Origin: Massilia cavernae
GTDB lineage: Bacteria > Pseudomonadota > Gammaproteobacteria > Burkholderiales > Burkholderiaceae_D
Direction of reading: 5' to 3'
NCBI RefSeq assembly: GCF_003590855.1
Contig: NZ_QYUP01000113.1
Coordinates: 1 to 64,000, forward strand
DNA length: 64,000 nucleotides
Shown here piece by piece: positions 41,553 to 49,042 of the stretch; position 1 is the stretch's first letter; each line of letters begins with the position of its first letter. The position numbers were made by a program, and so were the translations under genes. The notes under the pieces are model-generated. The model saw only the letters and a list, made by a program, of their open reading frames with translations, did no database searches and had not been told where the DNA came from.

Positions 41553-42065
41553 ATGGGAAGAAATTTGGACGAAGTGATCAAAAGCCTGCCCGCTGATCGC
41601 CAGGCGAAAATTGCAGCTCTTTCTCAGAAAAAAGTTGAGGAGATGATCGCGCACGCTGCTACGCTTACCGATTTCCGCAAGGCCGTAGGTAAGACCCAGG
41701 CTGAGGTGGCGAAAGTGCTAGGCATCAATCAGAACGCCGTTTCCCAACTCGAAAAGCGCTCGGACACCTATGTCTCCACGCTGCGCCGATTCTTGAAATC
41801 GCTTGGAATGACTCTTGAACTTTCGGTCGTCGCCAAAAACGGAGTCCGGATCGACCTGCCGAATTTCCTCCCTTGGAATGATGCCGAGGTGGCCGCGAGT
41901 GAGCCGGAAGCATTCGCCTCGATAACGACACCACCCCTTGCCAAAGCAGCCCGTAATGTCGCGGCAAAGGCACCTCCTGCAAAGAAAATCGCCACACGCA
42001 AATCCTCGCCTGGCACGACCACGAAGAAAACCGGGGCGTCGCACAAGCCTGTGGATATCGAGTAA
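41553..42065 (+). CDS. XRE-family antitoxin, HigA-like, with Lys/Ala-rich tail
   Basis: A 170-residue protein preceded by AGGAG. The N-terminal helix (MGRNLDEVIKSLPADRQAKI) leads into an XRE helix-turn-helix (about 38-78: TDFRKAVGKTQAEVAKVLGINQNAVSQLEKRSD, in pieces) and the SLGMTLELSVV strand that closes the HTH domain of Gp49-linked antitoxins. After about residue 110 comes a low-complexity tail of Ala, Pro, Lys and Thr (AAKAPPAKKIATRKSSPGTT) that looks like a nucleic-acid-binding or disordered extension. It should neutralise the HigB-like toxin and repress the pair. Confidence 0.8.
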   Translation: MGRNLDEVIKSLPADRQAKIAALSQKKVEEMIAHAATLTDFRKAVGKTQAEVAKVLGINQNAVSQLEKRSDTYVSTLRRFLKSLGMTLELSVVAKNGVRIDLPNFLPWNDAEVAASEPEAFASITTPPLAKAARNVAAKAPPAKKIATRKSSPGTTTKKTGASHKPVDIE

Positions 42066-42143
42066 GGTCTGGCTTTTTCGGTCTTGCCATCCATGTCCGA
42101 CGGCGCAATTGTTGAAACGGCGCCGCCGTAACGCACTGCATGG

Positions 42144-42199
42144 AAGCCTTGTCTAGCCGGCGCTAAAAGTAATATCCTCTCGCTACTTAGCTTGCGGGG
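42144..42199 (+). repeat. diverged second copy of the rpoD-tRNA spacer (tRNA promoter)
   Basis: Aligns without gaps to 35600-35655, about 48 of 56 bases identical. It keeps the -35/-10 layout (TTGTCT at 42149-42154, TATCCT at 42173-42178, 18-bp spacer). No tRNA follows at the corresponding distance. It may now drive the hypothetical gene at 42200. Confidence 0.75.
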
Positions 42200-42556
42200 G
42201 TGTCCGGAACGGTGACGCCGGAAGTGCCAAGCAACTCACAGCGAAATCAATTCCTTACGGAAGATCGTCGGGGCTTTTTTCTTTCGGAAGGGAAGGTGGC
42301 ACGCATGATCGAATGCAATCGAACCTTGGACCAGGCCAGGCGCGATTTCTCATCCGGGCGCCTGAGTGGAGCGGCGATCATCCGAGTTCCCATGAGCAGG
42401 AATGCATGGACGGTTCGCCTTAGCGGCGCCAAAGGCGATGCAGGCATGCTGCTTGAGGTAAAAACGCTGGGGCCGCATGTCTTCAATTCCCTCGACCGCG
42501 CTGTGGAGGCCATCGAGCAGATCGGGTTCTCGTTCGATCAATTGAAAGTCGGATGA
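42200..42556 (+). CDS. hypothetical protein of unknown family (118 aa)
   Basis: The open frame starts at GTG 42200; an ATG at 42305 with GGAAGG/AAGGTGG upstream would give an 83-residue product (MIECNRTLDQARRDFSSGRL). No domain is recognised. The C-terminal 80 residues have a plausible alpha/beta pattern (AAIIRVPMSRNAWTVRLSG, MLLEVKTLGPHVFNSLDRAVEAIEQIGF, in pieces) with no signal or membrane segment. It follows the orphan tRNA-type promoter and lies at the outer edge of the accessory region. A hypothetical function cannot be offered. Confidence 0.5.
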   Translation: MSGTVTPEVPSNSQRNQFLTEDRRGFFLSEGKVARMIECNRTLDQARRDFSSGRLSGAAIIRVPMSRNAWTVRLSGAKGDAGMLLEVKTLGPHVFNSLDRAVEAIEQIGFSFDQLKVG

Positions 42557-43947
42557 GCGCCGCCGCCTGCGCCGCAACGCGGTTCCGCCAGTGAATTCTT
42601 AACGCACGCCAAACGCGCGCTGCATCGTCCATGCGCCACCTGCTTGCCGAGTTCGGCGCCAGCAGCCGTCGAATACCGGAAATGCATGCCGCCGTGGATC
42701 CGTGCCGCCGTGCATTCCTCGGTAAACGCGCCGGTGTTCGTGTAAGTGCGCGTAGTCCCCGTCACATTGCTGTTGAGGGTATAGGTGACATTCTCCGTTC
42801 CGTAATAAATGCGCAGCAGCTCGCCAAGGAACCCTGCGGTGCATGAGTGCGCGGCCGGATATTCGGGATGGTTCGGCGTTGGAACGACCGGAGTCCAGCC
42901 CGGGTCTGGTACCGTCGCGGGATTATTGTCCGTATCGGCCAATGGAATCGCGCTTAGCGGGCGCCACGTTTCATAAAAATATTTGGCCTCGAAACAGGCA
43001 TTGTTCGCATCCGCAAAGCCGGTGTAGATAGCCGCCATCAGCCGCGCAGCGTCGGCGACGTCGCTCGTTGTCCGTGCGAATCGTCCGAAATTCCGCGTGA
43101 GAAAAATTGGCGGCATTTCGGTATGAAAGCGGGCAGTGTCCAGTTGCTCGGCTGTGCGCCGTGTGCTCACGGTCCCGCCCAGTTCCTTTACTTCGTTGAA
43201 ATCGGCGGCATAGACGGCGCTGTCGAGGGCGGGTGGCGGCCCCGGGCGGAACTGTGACGCGCTCGTCATTATGAATGGACGGATCGCCGGGGAAAACCGG
43301 CTGACAGGATTCATTCCGCGGAACTTTCCGGGAGCCGTTCCGGGAACATAGGGCTGGAGCACAATCGCTCGGCCGTCATTGGCGCGGTTGGCAACGATGG
43401 CGGCGCCGACCTCCGCTCCAAGCGCCAGGCCGCGGGTCTTGGCATCGCCCGCCGGAATTCCTGCAAGGTAGCTGTCGTATGCCGCCTGGTAGTGGGCGCC
43501 GCGGTTCGGGAACAGCGCGCGCAGCACGCTGTAGGCTGCGGCACTGGCAGCTGCTTCCGTCGATGCGCCGGCGGCGACAGTGACCGGTGTGACGAGATAG
43601 GGTTTGTAGCGCCCGTCGATGGCGCTGACCGCATCGTAGATCGCCAGGTGCATAGTGGCCAGGTCAGCGTGGAAGGTCGGGCGCCGCTCTTCAGGAGTCG
43701 TTGCCGTGGCGACCGTGGCATTGACGGTGGCGGCGCCCACGTCGGTCCAGTAGGCCACCACATTCGTACTCGCCGGGGCAAGCAGGACCGGGTGCGGCGT
43801 GGAGTCTCCGCCGCCGCCGCAGCCCGGTATGAGGGATACAAGGAAAATGCCGCACAGAGCGTCGTGCGCGTACGTGGCGTGGACATGACGGACTCCTTGG
43901 TTTTTTGGTGTTAGTTGGAGAGCGCGCAGGAGTCGCGGGTGAATCAT
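42538..43947 (-). CDS. vanadium-dependent haloperoxidase/PAP2-related lipoprotein, frame damaged at both ends
   Basis: The central 400 residues are a vanadium haloperoxidase-type domain: KYFYETWRPLSAI (vanadate-binding Lys and Arg), HPEYPAAHSCTAGFLG (the PSGH-like His segment, Ser-Gly altered) and ARIHGGMHFRYSTAAG (second Arg and His). A lipobox LIPGC lies near residue 43. The uninterrupted frame needs a start at 43947 with no ribosome site. An ATG at 43886 with AAGGAG gives a better N-terminus (MSTPRTRTTLCAAF) in the neighbouring frame. At the 3' end the natural finish WTMQRAFGVR and its stop at 42599 are also in another frame. Two small indels are implied, from decay or base-calling error. 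True haloperoxidase activity is doubtful because the PSGH motif is changed. Confidence 0.65.
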   Translation of the reverse strand: MIHPRLLRALQLTPKNQGVRHVHATYAHDALCGIFLVSLIPGCGGGGDSTPHPVLLAPASTNVVAYWTDVGAATVNATVATATTPEERRPTFHADLATMHLAIYDAVSAIDGRYKPYLVTPVTVAAGASTEAAASAAAYSVLRALFPNRGAHYQAAYDSYLAGIPAGDAKTRGLALGAEVGAAIVANRANDGRAIVLQPYVPGTAPGKFRGMNPVSRFSPAIRPFIMTSASQFRPGPPPALDSAVYAADFNEVKELGGTVSTRRTAEQLDTARFHTEMPPIFLTRNFGRFARTTSDVADAARLMAAIYTGFADANNACFEAKYFYETWRPLSAIPLADTDNNPATVPDPGWTPVVPTPNHPEYPAAHSCTAGFLGELLRIYYGTENVTYTLNSNVTGTTRTYTNTGAFTEECTAARIHGGMHFRYSTAAGAELGKQVAHGRCSARLACVKNSLAEPRCGAGGGAHPTFN

Positions 43948-44113
43948 GCGTGAAGCACGATCTGATGGGCACTCGCATAAGCGTAGAAGTCACCGGACGT
44001 ATTTACAAGGCCAGATACGCAACGGATGGACATGGCACCCCATGCTGGCTCAAGCAAACGTCAAGTTCGGATGCTTTGAGATCATTTGGATGGTAGAGGT
44101 AAAAGCGCCCCCG

Positions 44114-44494
44114 TCAGCCGGCGTTGTCATTGCTGCGCTGGCACGTGGGGACGAAGCGCACCAGGTAGATCGTCACCCAAAGCGCGACGCACACCAGCAT
44201 CGCCTTTAGCGCGACATGGCCGACAGCCGTGGCCGAGTAGCCGATCGACGCCCAAAGCAGAACCAACACCGTCACTTTTGCGCGCGCGGGAATGCCGCGG
44301 CCCGCTTCGTAGTTCCTCAGATATTCCCCGCAGACCCGGTTCCCCAGCAGCCACCCGTGCAGCCGCGTCGATCCGCGGGCAAAGCAGGCCGACGCCAGCA
44401 GGAGGAATGGCGTCGTCGGCAGCAGCGGCAAGAAAATGCCCAGGATGCCCAGCACCACCGCAATGGCGCCAATGATATTCAATACGGTCTTCAT
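44114..44494 (-). CDS. YbaN family inner-membrane protein (DUF454)
   Basis: A 126-residue membrane protein with three to four hydrophobic helices (about 4-33, 70-88, 92-115). The DUF454 signature is clear: GILGIFLPLLPTTPFLLLASACFARGS (in pieces, about 17-43) followed by LHGWLLGNRVCGEYLRNYEAGRGIP. Function unknown. The ATG at 44494 was chosen because it gives the family-typical N-terminus (MKTVLNIIGAIAVVLGILG). Upstream in-frame ATGs would add a polar extension absent from the family. Monocistronic. Confidence 0.85.
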   Translation of the reverse strand: MKTVLNIIGAIAVVLGILGIFLPLLPTTPFLLLASACFARGSTRLHGWLLGNRVCGEYLRNYEAGRGIPARAKVTVLVLLWASIGYSATAVGHVALKAMLVCVALWVTIYLVRFVPTCQRSNDNAG

Positions 44495-44765
44495 CTGCTC
44501 TTTTCGATCGCTTCTTGGCTCGAAATTGCCCACAGGCCCTTTCTCAGCGCGAATCGTATCATTGTCGGTCATCCGCGTTCTCATCGATTCGCGCTTTGAT
44601 CCAGAATCAGGGCGACCGGATATTGATCCTTGGACAACTGTGCCGAGCGCAGGCCCGCGGACCGGGCGCATGCAATATCGTGCGACGTGCTGGCGCCATC
44701 CGATCCGGCCTGCCGTCCCAAGCCATGCGCGTGTTGCAGATTAACGTATTGTTACCTCGAAATAC

Positions 44766-44795
44766 TTGTCGGCAGAGATAGCGCCCTCATACAAT
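44766..44795 (+). promoter_or_regulatory. sigma-70 promoter of the small lipoprotein gene
   Basis: TTGTCG (44766-44771) and TACAAT (44790-44795) with an 18-bp spacer, 29 bp before the start codon. The rest of the 330-bp gap from 44495 shows no gene. Confidence 0.6.
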
Positions 44796-44824
44796 CGAGC
44801 TTTACAGTAAGGCTCGAGGGCGTC

Positions 44825-45004
44825 ATGAAATCAAGGTCAGTGTTGAAATTGGCGGCAGTGCTCCTGCTGCCCGCCGTACTCGGCGGTTGCGGCGTGCTTG
44901 CCGCGCCATGCCGCATAGGTTCCGCCGTCATCAAGATGGTCCCGGTCGTCGGCCACGCCGCGGCACTGCCTACCGACGCCTGCGCTGCAGTCATCGATCC
45001 CTGA
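44825..45004 (+). CDS. small lipoprotein, DUF6726-like
   Basis: A 59-residue product. The lipoprotein signal MKSRSVLKLAAVLLLPAVLG ends in a lipobox with C22 as the lipidated residue. The short mature part (APCRIGSAVIKMVPVVGHAAALPTDACAAVIDP, in pieces) contains two more cysteines and the conserved VVGH-A-A-PTDACA pattern that I associate with DUF6726 in Burkholderiales. GAGGG precedes the ATG. No function is known. It has its own good promoter, so steady expression is likely. Confidence 0.75.
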   Translation: MKSRSVLKLAAVLLLPAVLGGCGVLAAPCRIGSAVIKMVPVVGHAAALPTDACAAVIDP

Positions 45005-45058
45005 AGCCTGCTCCGGAATCGTGCGCTGACCGGCGGCGCGATTCTGTCATGATGGGGC

Positions 45059-45676
45059 ATGGCTACACTTTCCATACCCTTGTTCCCCCTCGCCACGGTG
45101 CTGTTTCCCGATGGCGTCCTGCCGCTCCAGATCTTCGAGGTACGCTACCTCGATATGATCGGCAAGTGCATTGCTGACGGCAGTCCCTTCGGCGTCGTCC
45201 TCCTCACCCATGGCAGCGAAGTGCGCACGCCGCAAGGCGACGAGCAGTTCGAGCAGGCAGGTACGCTCGCCACGGTGCAGGAAACCATCGAAGCTTCTCC
45301 CGGCCTGCTCAAGGTGATGTGCCGCGGCGCCTCGCGCTTCCGCATCATTTCCAGCGCGCGCCAGCCGAACGGCTTGTGGACCGCCGAAGTCGAACTGTGT
45401 GAGAACGATCACGCAGTTCCGATACCGTCCGAGCTGCAGGGCGCGTCCGATGCACTCGACCGCGTACTCGAATCGCTCGGCGACATTCCCGAAGAACGCT
45501 GGCCGCTGCTGCCGCCGTTCCAGCTTGACGACTGCGGCTGGGTGGCAAACCGGTGGTGCGACCTGTTGCCGTTGCCACCGCCGCAGAAGCAGATGCTGCT
45601 GATGCTAGACAATCCCGTGATCCGGCTCGAACTCCTGCATGACATGCTCGACGAGCATGGCCTGATCACGTCCTGA
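45059..45676 (+). CDS. LON peptidase substrate-binding domain protein
   Basis: A 205-residue protein equal to the N-terminal substrate-recognition domain of Lon (PUA-like, followed by a helical part), without ATPase or protease domains. The start MATLSIPLFPLATVLFPDGVLPLQIFEVRY and GVVLLTHGSEVRTP, GTLATVQETIEASPGLLKVMCRGASRFRI (all in pieces) are standard. Such stand-alone proteins may deliver or recognise substrates; the role is unproven. It stands alone, 54 bp after the lipoprotein gene. Confidence 0.88.
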   Translation: MATLSIPLFPLATVLFPDGVLPLQIFEVRYLDMIGKCIADGSPFGVVLLTHGSEVRTPQGDEQFEQAGTLATVQETIEASPGLLKVMCRGASRFRIISSARQPNGLWTAEVELCENDHAVPIPSELQGASDALDRVLESLGDIPEERWPLLPPFQLDDCGWVANRWCDLLPLPPPQKQMLLMLDNPVIRLELLHDMLDEHGLITS

Positions 45677-45735
45677 TCGACGGCGCTTGCAGCCGCGAGG
45701 GCCCGGCAGCCCGGACCCTCCGCTTCGCAATCCGC

Positions 45736-46188
45736 TTAGTTCGATTCGCCCGCGCCGTCGGCACGGCTGCCGGTGGCCGATCCGTTTCCACCGGCCGAGC
45801 CGCTGCCGCTCAATGAACCGCTGACGTTCAGCGCCGGCTGGACTTCAACCGACTTCGCTGCACTCGCTGCAGCTTGCGTGCTGCCTTGCGCGGTGCCGCG
45901 TGCCGTCGCCGCGCTCGCCCCAGCATAGTTGCGTGTATTGGCTGCCTGTTCCTGGGCGCCGGAACGTACCGGTTCGGCCACGCCGCGCGCGGAGCCGATC
46001 ATCGAAGCGCGGCTGCCCATCGAGCCCATGCCGGACAACTGTCCGCCGATGCTGCCGGAGCCGCCGAGCGAGCCGCCGATGGAGCCACCCAACCCGCCGC
46101 CGCCGCCGAGAAGCTGTGCGTGTGCCGAGAACGCGGCGCTGATGGAAAGGGCGATGACTGCGTGCTTGATGATGGTGACGGTTTTCAT
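45736..46188 (-). CDS. secreted Gly/Ser/Ala-rich low-complexity protein
   Basis: A 150-residue product with a clear signal peptide (MKTVTIIKHAVIALSISAAF, cut after SAHA-Q about 24). The mature protein starts with repeated GGG/GGSIGGSLGGSGSIGG units (26-55), continues with Met/Ser/Arg and Ala/Thr/Gln-rich helix-like stretches (56-115) and ends in a Ser/Gly/Ala tail. It has no cysteine. GGSIGG-type repeats can form flexible or beta-stacked surfaces, but no family is recognised. It neighbours the S8 protease gene on the same strand, 105 bp downstream of it. Confidence 0.65.
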   Translation of the reverse strand: MKTVTIIKHAVIALSISAAFSAHAQLLGGGGGLGGSIGGSLGGSGSIGGQLSGMGSMGSRASMIGSARGVAEPVRSGAQEQAANTRNYAGASAATARGTAQGSTQAAASAAKSVEVQPALNVSGSLSGSGSAGGNGSATGSRADGAGESN

Positions 46189-46293
46189 GTTTGTTTCTCC
46201 TTGAGTGCGCCGCAGACAATCTGCAGCTGTTGTAAGGAAAACGAACCAGCTCAGCCGTTTATTCCATCCATTTGAAAATATTTTTGAAAAAGT

Positions 46294-47625
46294 TCAGCGG
46301 AAGCGCGCCGGGTCGTTGCGGTAGGTGGCGCCGACCACGCCGTGCCCGGTCTCGTTGCTGACCGTGTTGGCGTCCTCGCGCGCCGCCGCTTTCGCAAGCG
46401 CCGACAAGGCGGCCTTTGCCGCCGCGGGTTCCGGCCGCCGCAGCGACGGCGCCAGCATCGCCGCCACGACCGGCGCGGCAAACGAGGTGCCGCGCACGAT
46501 GCGATAGGGTGGGGCGCCAGGCGACGCGCTGACCATGTCCTTGCCCGGCGCGGCAAACATCACCTGCGGCCCGCGCGCCGCTTCCGGAAGCGGACGTCCG
46601 CGTTTGTCGACGCCGGTAACGCCCACCACGCCTTGATAACTGGCCGGATAAAGCGGCGGCGCCGCCGGCCCGTCGTTGCCGACCGCGGCCACCACAAGGT
46701 GGCCGCGCTTCACCATCGCGCCCACTACGCGTTCCAGGGTGGCGTTGGGCGGCCCGACCAGGCTCAGGTTGATCACGCCCACCTGCTCCCTGGCCAGCCA
46801 CGACAGCGCGCCCGCGATCTTGTCGGCCGAACCGCCGGTAGGGGCGGCGCAGTAGACGTCGGCGGCATACAGCTGCGCGCCAGGGGCCACGCCACGGAAC
46901 GGCGGCGCCTGCCCGACCATCAGCGCGGCCACGGCGGTGCCGTGCGCGCTGGGGTGCGCGGCATTGTTGCAGCCCCAGCGGCGCACTTGGGCGTCGCGAA
47001 ATACCGCATGGGCGGCGTCGATGCCGCTGTCGACCAGGCCGATCTTCACCGCCTGGCCGCGCGCGGGGGGATCGGCGGCGGCGCCGGGCGCACCGTGAGC
47101 GGACGCTGCCGGCTCCGAGCCGCTGCCCGTATACAGATGATTGAAGTCGTAAGTCCCTGCCGGATCGAGCGTCCGCAATTGTTCCAGCGCCGCCGCGGTG
47201 CCCATGCCATCGGGCACGCGCAGCACCACCATCGTCTCGCCAATGCCCTCCAGCGCCTGCTCGCGTACCACCGCAAAGCCTGCCGCAAGGGCCGCCGCCA
47301 TCATCGCCGCACTGGGCGACCAGGCCAGTATCTCGCGCCGCACCACCGGCTCGCCGCGCGGATCGGGCTCCAGCACGTCGCGGTGGCGGCGCAACAGCTG
47401 GTCGACCTGGGCGAGGCGCAACTCGCGCAGCTTCAGCGCGTCGCTTGTGTCGAGCAGGCGTTCGCCGCGGTCGCGCAGCCGGCCGGCGTCGAACGGCCCG
47501 AGTCGATCCGGCAAGGGCAGGTTAAGGGAGGGCAAGCGCAACTGCGCGTGAGCGGTGGAGGTGCTTGCCGCGATAGTAAGTGCTAACGCTACAGGGGCCG
47601 CACGGAAGGGGCGAATCAGCTTCAT
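46294..47625 (-). CDS. secreted S8 (subtilisin-like) serine peptidase
   Basis: A 443-residue exported protease. The signal peptide is about 1-27 (ending AHAQ), followed by a pro-region of about 160 residues. The catalytic domain carries D199 (LVDSGIDAAH), H228 (AHGTAVAALM), the oxyanion N317 (VGNDGPAAPP) and S381 (GTSFAAPVVAAM). No PPC or autotransporter domain follows; the C-terminus stops about 60 residues after the Ser. The ATG at 47625 gives the clean signal peptide. It is divergent from an ECF sigma/anti-sigma operon and separated from it by a concentric palindrome, an arrangement that suggests control by that sigma factor or use of the protease in its signalling. Confidence 0.88.
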   Translation of the reverse strand: MKLIRPFRAAPVALALTIAASTSTAHAQLRLPSLNLPLPDRLGPFDAGRLRDRGERLLDTSDALKLRELRLAQVDQLLRRHRDVLEPDPRGEPVVRREILAWSPSAAMMAAALAAGFAVVREQALEGIGETMVVLRVPDGMGTAAALEQLRTLDPAGTYDFNHLYTGSGSEPAASAHGAPGAAADPPARGQAVKIGLVDSGIDAAHAVFRDAQVRRWGCNNAAHPSAHGTAVAALMVGQAPPFRGVAPGAQLYAADVYCAAPTGGSADKIAGALSWLAREQVGVINLSLVGPPNATLERVVGAMVKRGHLVVAAVGNDGPAAPPLYPASYQGVVGVTGVDKRGRPLPEAARGPQVMFAAPGKDMVSASPGAPPYRIVRGTSFAAPVVAAMLAPSLRRPEPAAAKAALSALAKAAAREDANTVSNETGHGVVGATYRNDPARFR

Positions 47626-47665
47626 GGTCGGATGATAATATAGAGAAAATCGGAAATCCTTACGA

Positions 47666-47711
47666 GTAAACGTTTGGAGCAGGGAATAAAGTCCCACCGT
47701 CAAACGTTTAC
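47666..47711. promoter_or_regulatory. concentric palindrome between the S8 protease and ECF sigma genes
   Basis: GTAAACGTTTG (47666-47676) and its exact reverse complement CAAACGTTTAC (47701-47711) surround GGGA/TCCC (47682-47685, 47692-47695), all sharing one centre at 47688/47689. The AAACGTTT cores are themselves palindromes 35 bp apart. The element lies 41 bp from the protease start and 9 bp from the sigma start, as expected for a shared operator or a pair of symmetric promoter elements. Confidence 0.6.
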
Positions 47712-47720
47712 CTCCTATCC

Positions 47721-48227
47721 ATGACTGCTACAGCCGTACCGCTCCATACCCAGATCGCCGCACTGCTGCCGCGCCTGCGCCGCTTTGCCCGTACGGTCGC
47801 CTTCAACCGCGAGGATGCGGACGACCTGGTGCAGATCGCCGTCGAGCGCGCCCTCAACCGAAGCGAACAATGGGAGGCGGGTACCCGCCTGGACAGCTGG
47901 ATCTTTCGCATCATCAAGAATGCCTGGATCGACGAAGTGCGCTCGCGCATGCGGCGCGACGCGCTGTTCGCCCCGGAAGAGGCGGGCGAGCACGTCGGCG
48001 ACGATTTTGCCGAAGCGCACCAGCAGCGCATCGCGATCCAGAAGGCGATCAGCATGCTGACCGACGACCACCGTATCGTCATCGGCCTGGTGCTGGTCGA
48101 CGGCCTGCCGTACAAGGAAGCGGTGGAAGTACTGGAAATACCGATGGGAACCCTGACCAGCCGGCTGGCGCGTGCCCGCGAAGTCTTGCAGGGCCTGTTA
48201 TCCGATCAAGCGAGGAACGTATCTTGA
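47721..48227 (+). CDS. ECF-family RNA polymerase sigma factor
   Basis: A 168-residue alternative sigma factor. Region 2 (about 25-85: FNREDADDLVQIAVERALNR, then LDSWIFRIIKNAWIDEVRSR) and region 4 (about 108-160: MLTDDHRIVIGLVLVDGLPYKEAVEVLEIPMGTLTSRLARAREVL, in pieces) are complete with the short linker. Regions 1 and 3 are absent, as in all ECF factors. It is cotranslated with a membrane anti-sigma factor (4-bp overlap). No Shine-Dalgarno is visible before the ATG; the palindrome lies just upstream. Confidence 0.9.
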   Translation: MTATAVPLHTQIAALLPRLRRFARTVAFNREDADDLVQIAVERALNRSEQWEAGTRLDSWIFRIIKNAWIDEVRSRMRRDALFAPEEAGEHVGDDFAEAHQQRIAIQKAISMLTDDHRIVIGLVLVDGLPYKEAVEVLEIPMGTLTSRLARAREVLQGLLSDQARNVS

Positions 48228-48970
48228 AGTTTTCCGATGAAACCCTGATGGCTTATGCCGACGGCGAGCTCGACGAGTTGACCCGCAGCGCTGTCGAGCG
48301 TGCCATCCGCAGCGACCCTGCGCTCGCGGCCAAGGTGCGGCAGCATGCCGCCTTGCGTTCCAACGTGTTCGCCGCATTCTCATCCGTCATGGACGAGCCG
48401 GTGCCGCAGCGCCTGGTGAAGGCCGCCAGGCCCGGCAAGGTCATCCAGCTGAACACCGCGCGCGCCGCACGGGCCGATGCGGTCGCGCATGAAAAGCGCC
48501 GCTGGTCGTGGCCGGAATGGGGCGCCATCGCGGCCACGCTGATGGTCGGCATATTGGCGGGCGGCGCCGGGATCATTGGATTGCAGCAGGACGACCAGGT
48601 GGCGGTGCGCGGCTATGCCGGCGGCGCGATGCTGGCGCAAGCCAAACTTGCCGATGCGCTGACGCACCAGCTTGCCGGTGCGCCGGTGTCGCCGTCGGGG
48701 GTGCGCATTGGGGTGAGCTTCGAGTCGAAGGACGGCGGCTACTGCCGCAGCTTCATCATGGGCAGCGCGGCTGGCCTGGCCTGCCGCAACGGCGGCGAAT
48801 GGAAAGTGTCGCTGGTGACCGAGAGTACTGCGGTTGCCGGCGGCGAGTACCGCCAGGCCGGCGTCGAGATGCCGGCGACGGTACTCGACGCCATCGACGC
48901 GCGCATCAGTGGCCGGACCTTGGACGCAAAGGCGGAGGAAGCCGCACGTTCGCGCGGCTGGAAGCGCTGA
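48224..48970 (+). CDS. membrane anti-sigma factor
   Basis: A 248-residue single-pass protein. The N-terminal cytosolic domain (about 1-70) has the FSDETLMAYADGELDE start typical of anti-sigma proteins (no CHCC zinc site). One transmembrane helix is near 100-122 (WGAIAATLMVGILAGGAGIIGL, in pieces). The periplasmic part (125-248) contains two cysteines (YCRSF and LACRNGG) that could form a redox-sensitive disulfide. It starts at TTG 48224, overlapping the sigma stop, with GAGGAA upstream. It probably holds the ECF sigma factor until an envelope signal arrives. The S8 protease next door is a candidate part of that signal path, by position only. Confidence 0.82.
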   Translation: MKFSDETLMAYADGELDELTRSAVERAIRSDPALAAKVRQHAALRSNVFAAFSSVMDEPVPQRLVKAARPGKVIQLNTARAARADAVAHEKRRWSWPEWGAIAATLMVGILAGGAGIIGLQQDDQVAVRGYAGGAMLAQAKLADALTHQLAGAPVSPSGVRIGVSFESKDGGYCRSFIMGSAAGLACRNGGEWKVSLVTESTAVAGGEYRQAGVEMPATVLDAIDARISGRTLDAKAEEAARSRGWKR

Positions 48971-48989
48971 ACTTTTCGCGTTCGACCGG

Positions 48990-49028
48990 GTAGGGCGGAT
49001 AAGCGGAGCGCATCCACCATGATCCGCC
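48990..49028. repeat. half copy of the palindromic repeat (copy 5)
   Basis: Only the left arm GTAGGGCGGATAAGCGGAGC with the start of the inner part remains, ending at GATCCGCC. It sits between the anti-sigma gene and the convergent acyltransferase stop. Confidence 0.7.
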
Positions 49029-49042
49029 AACAAGCTCGACGC

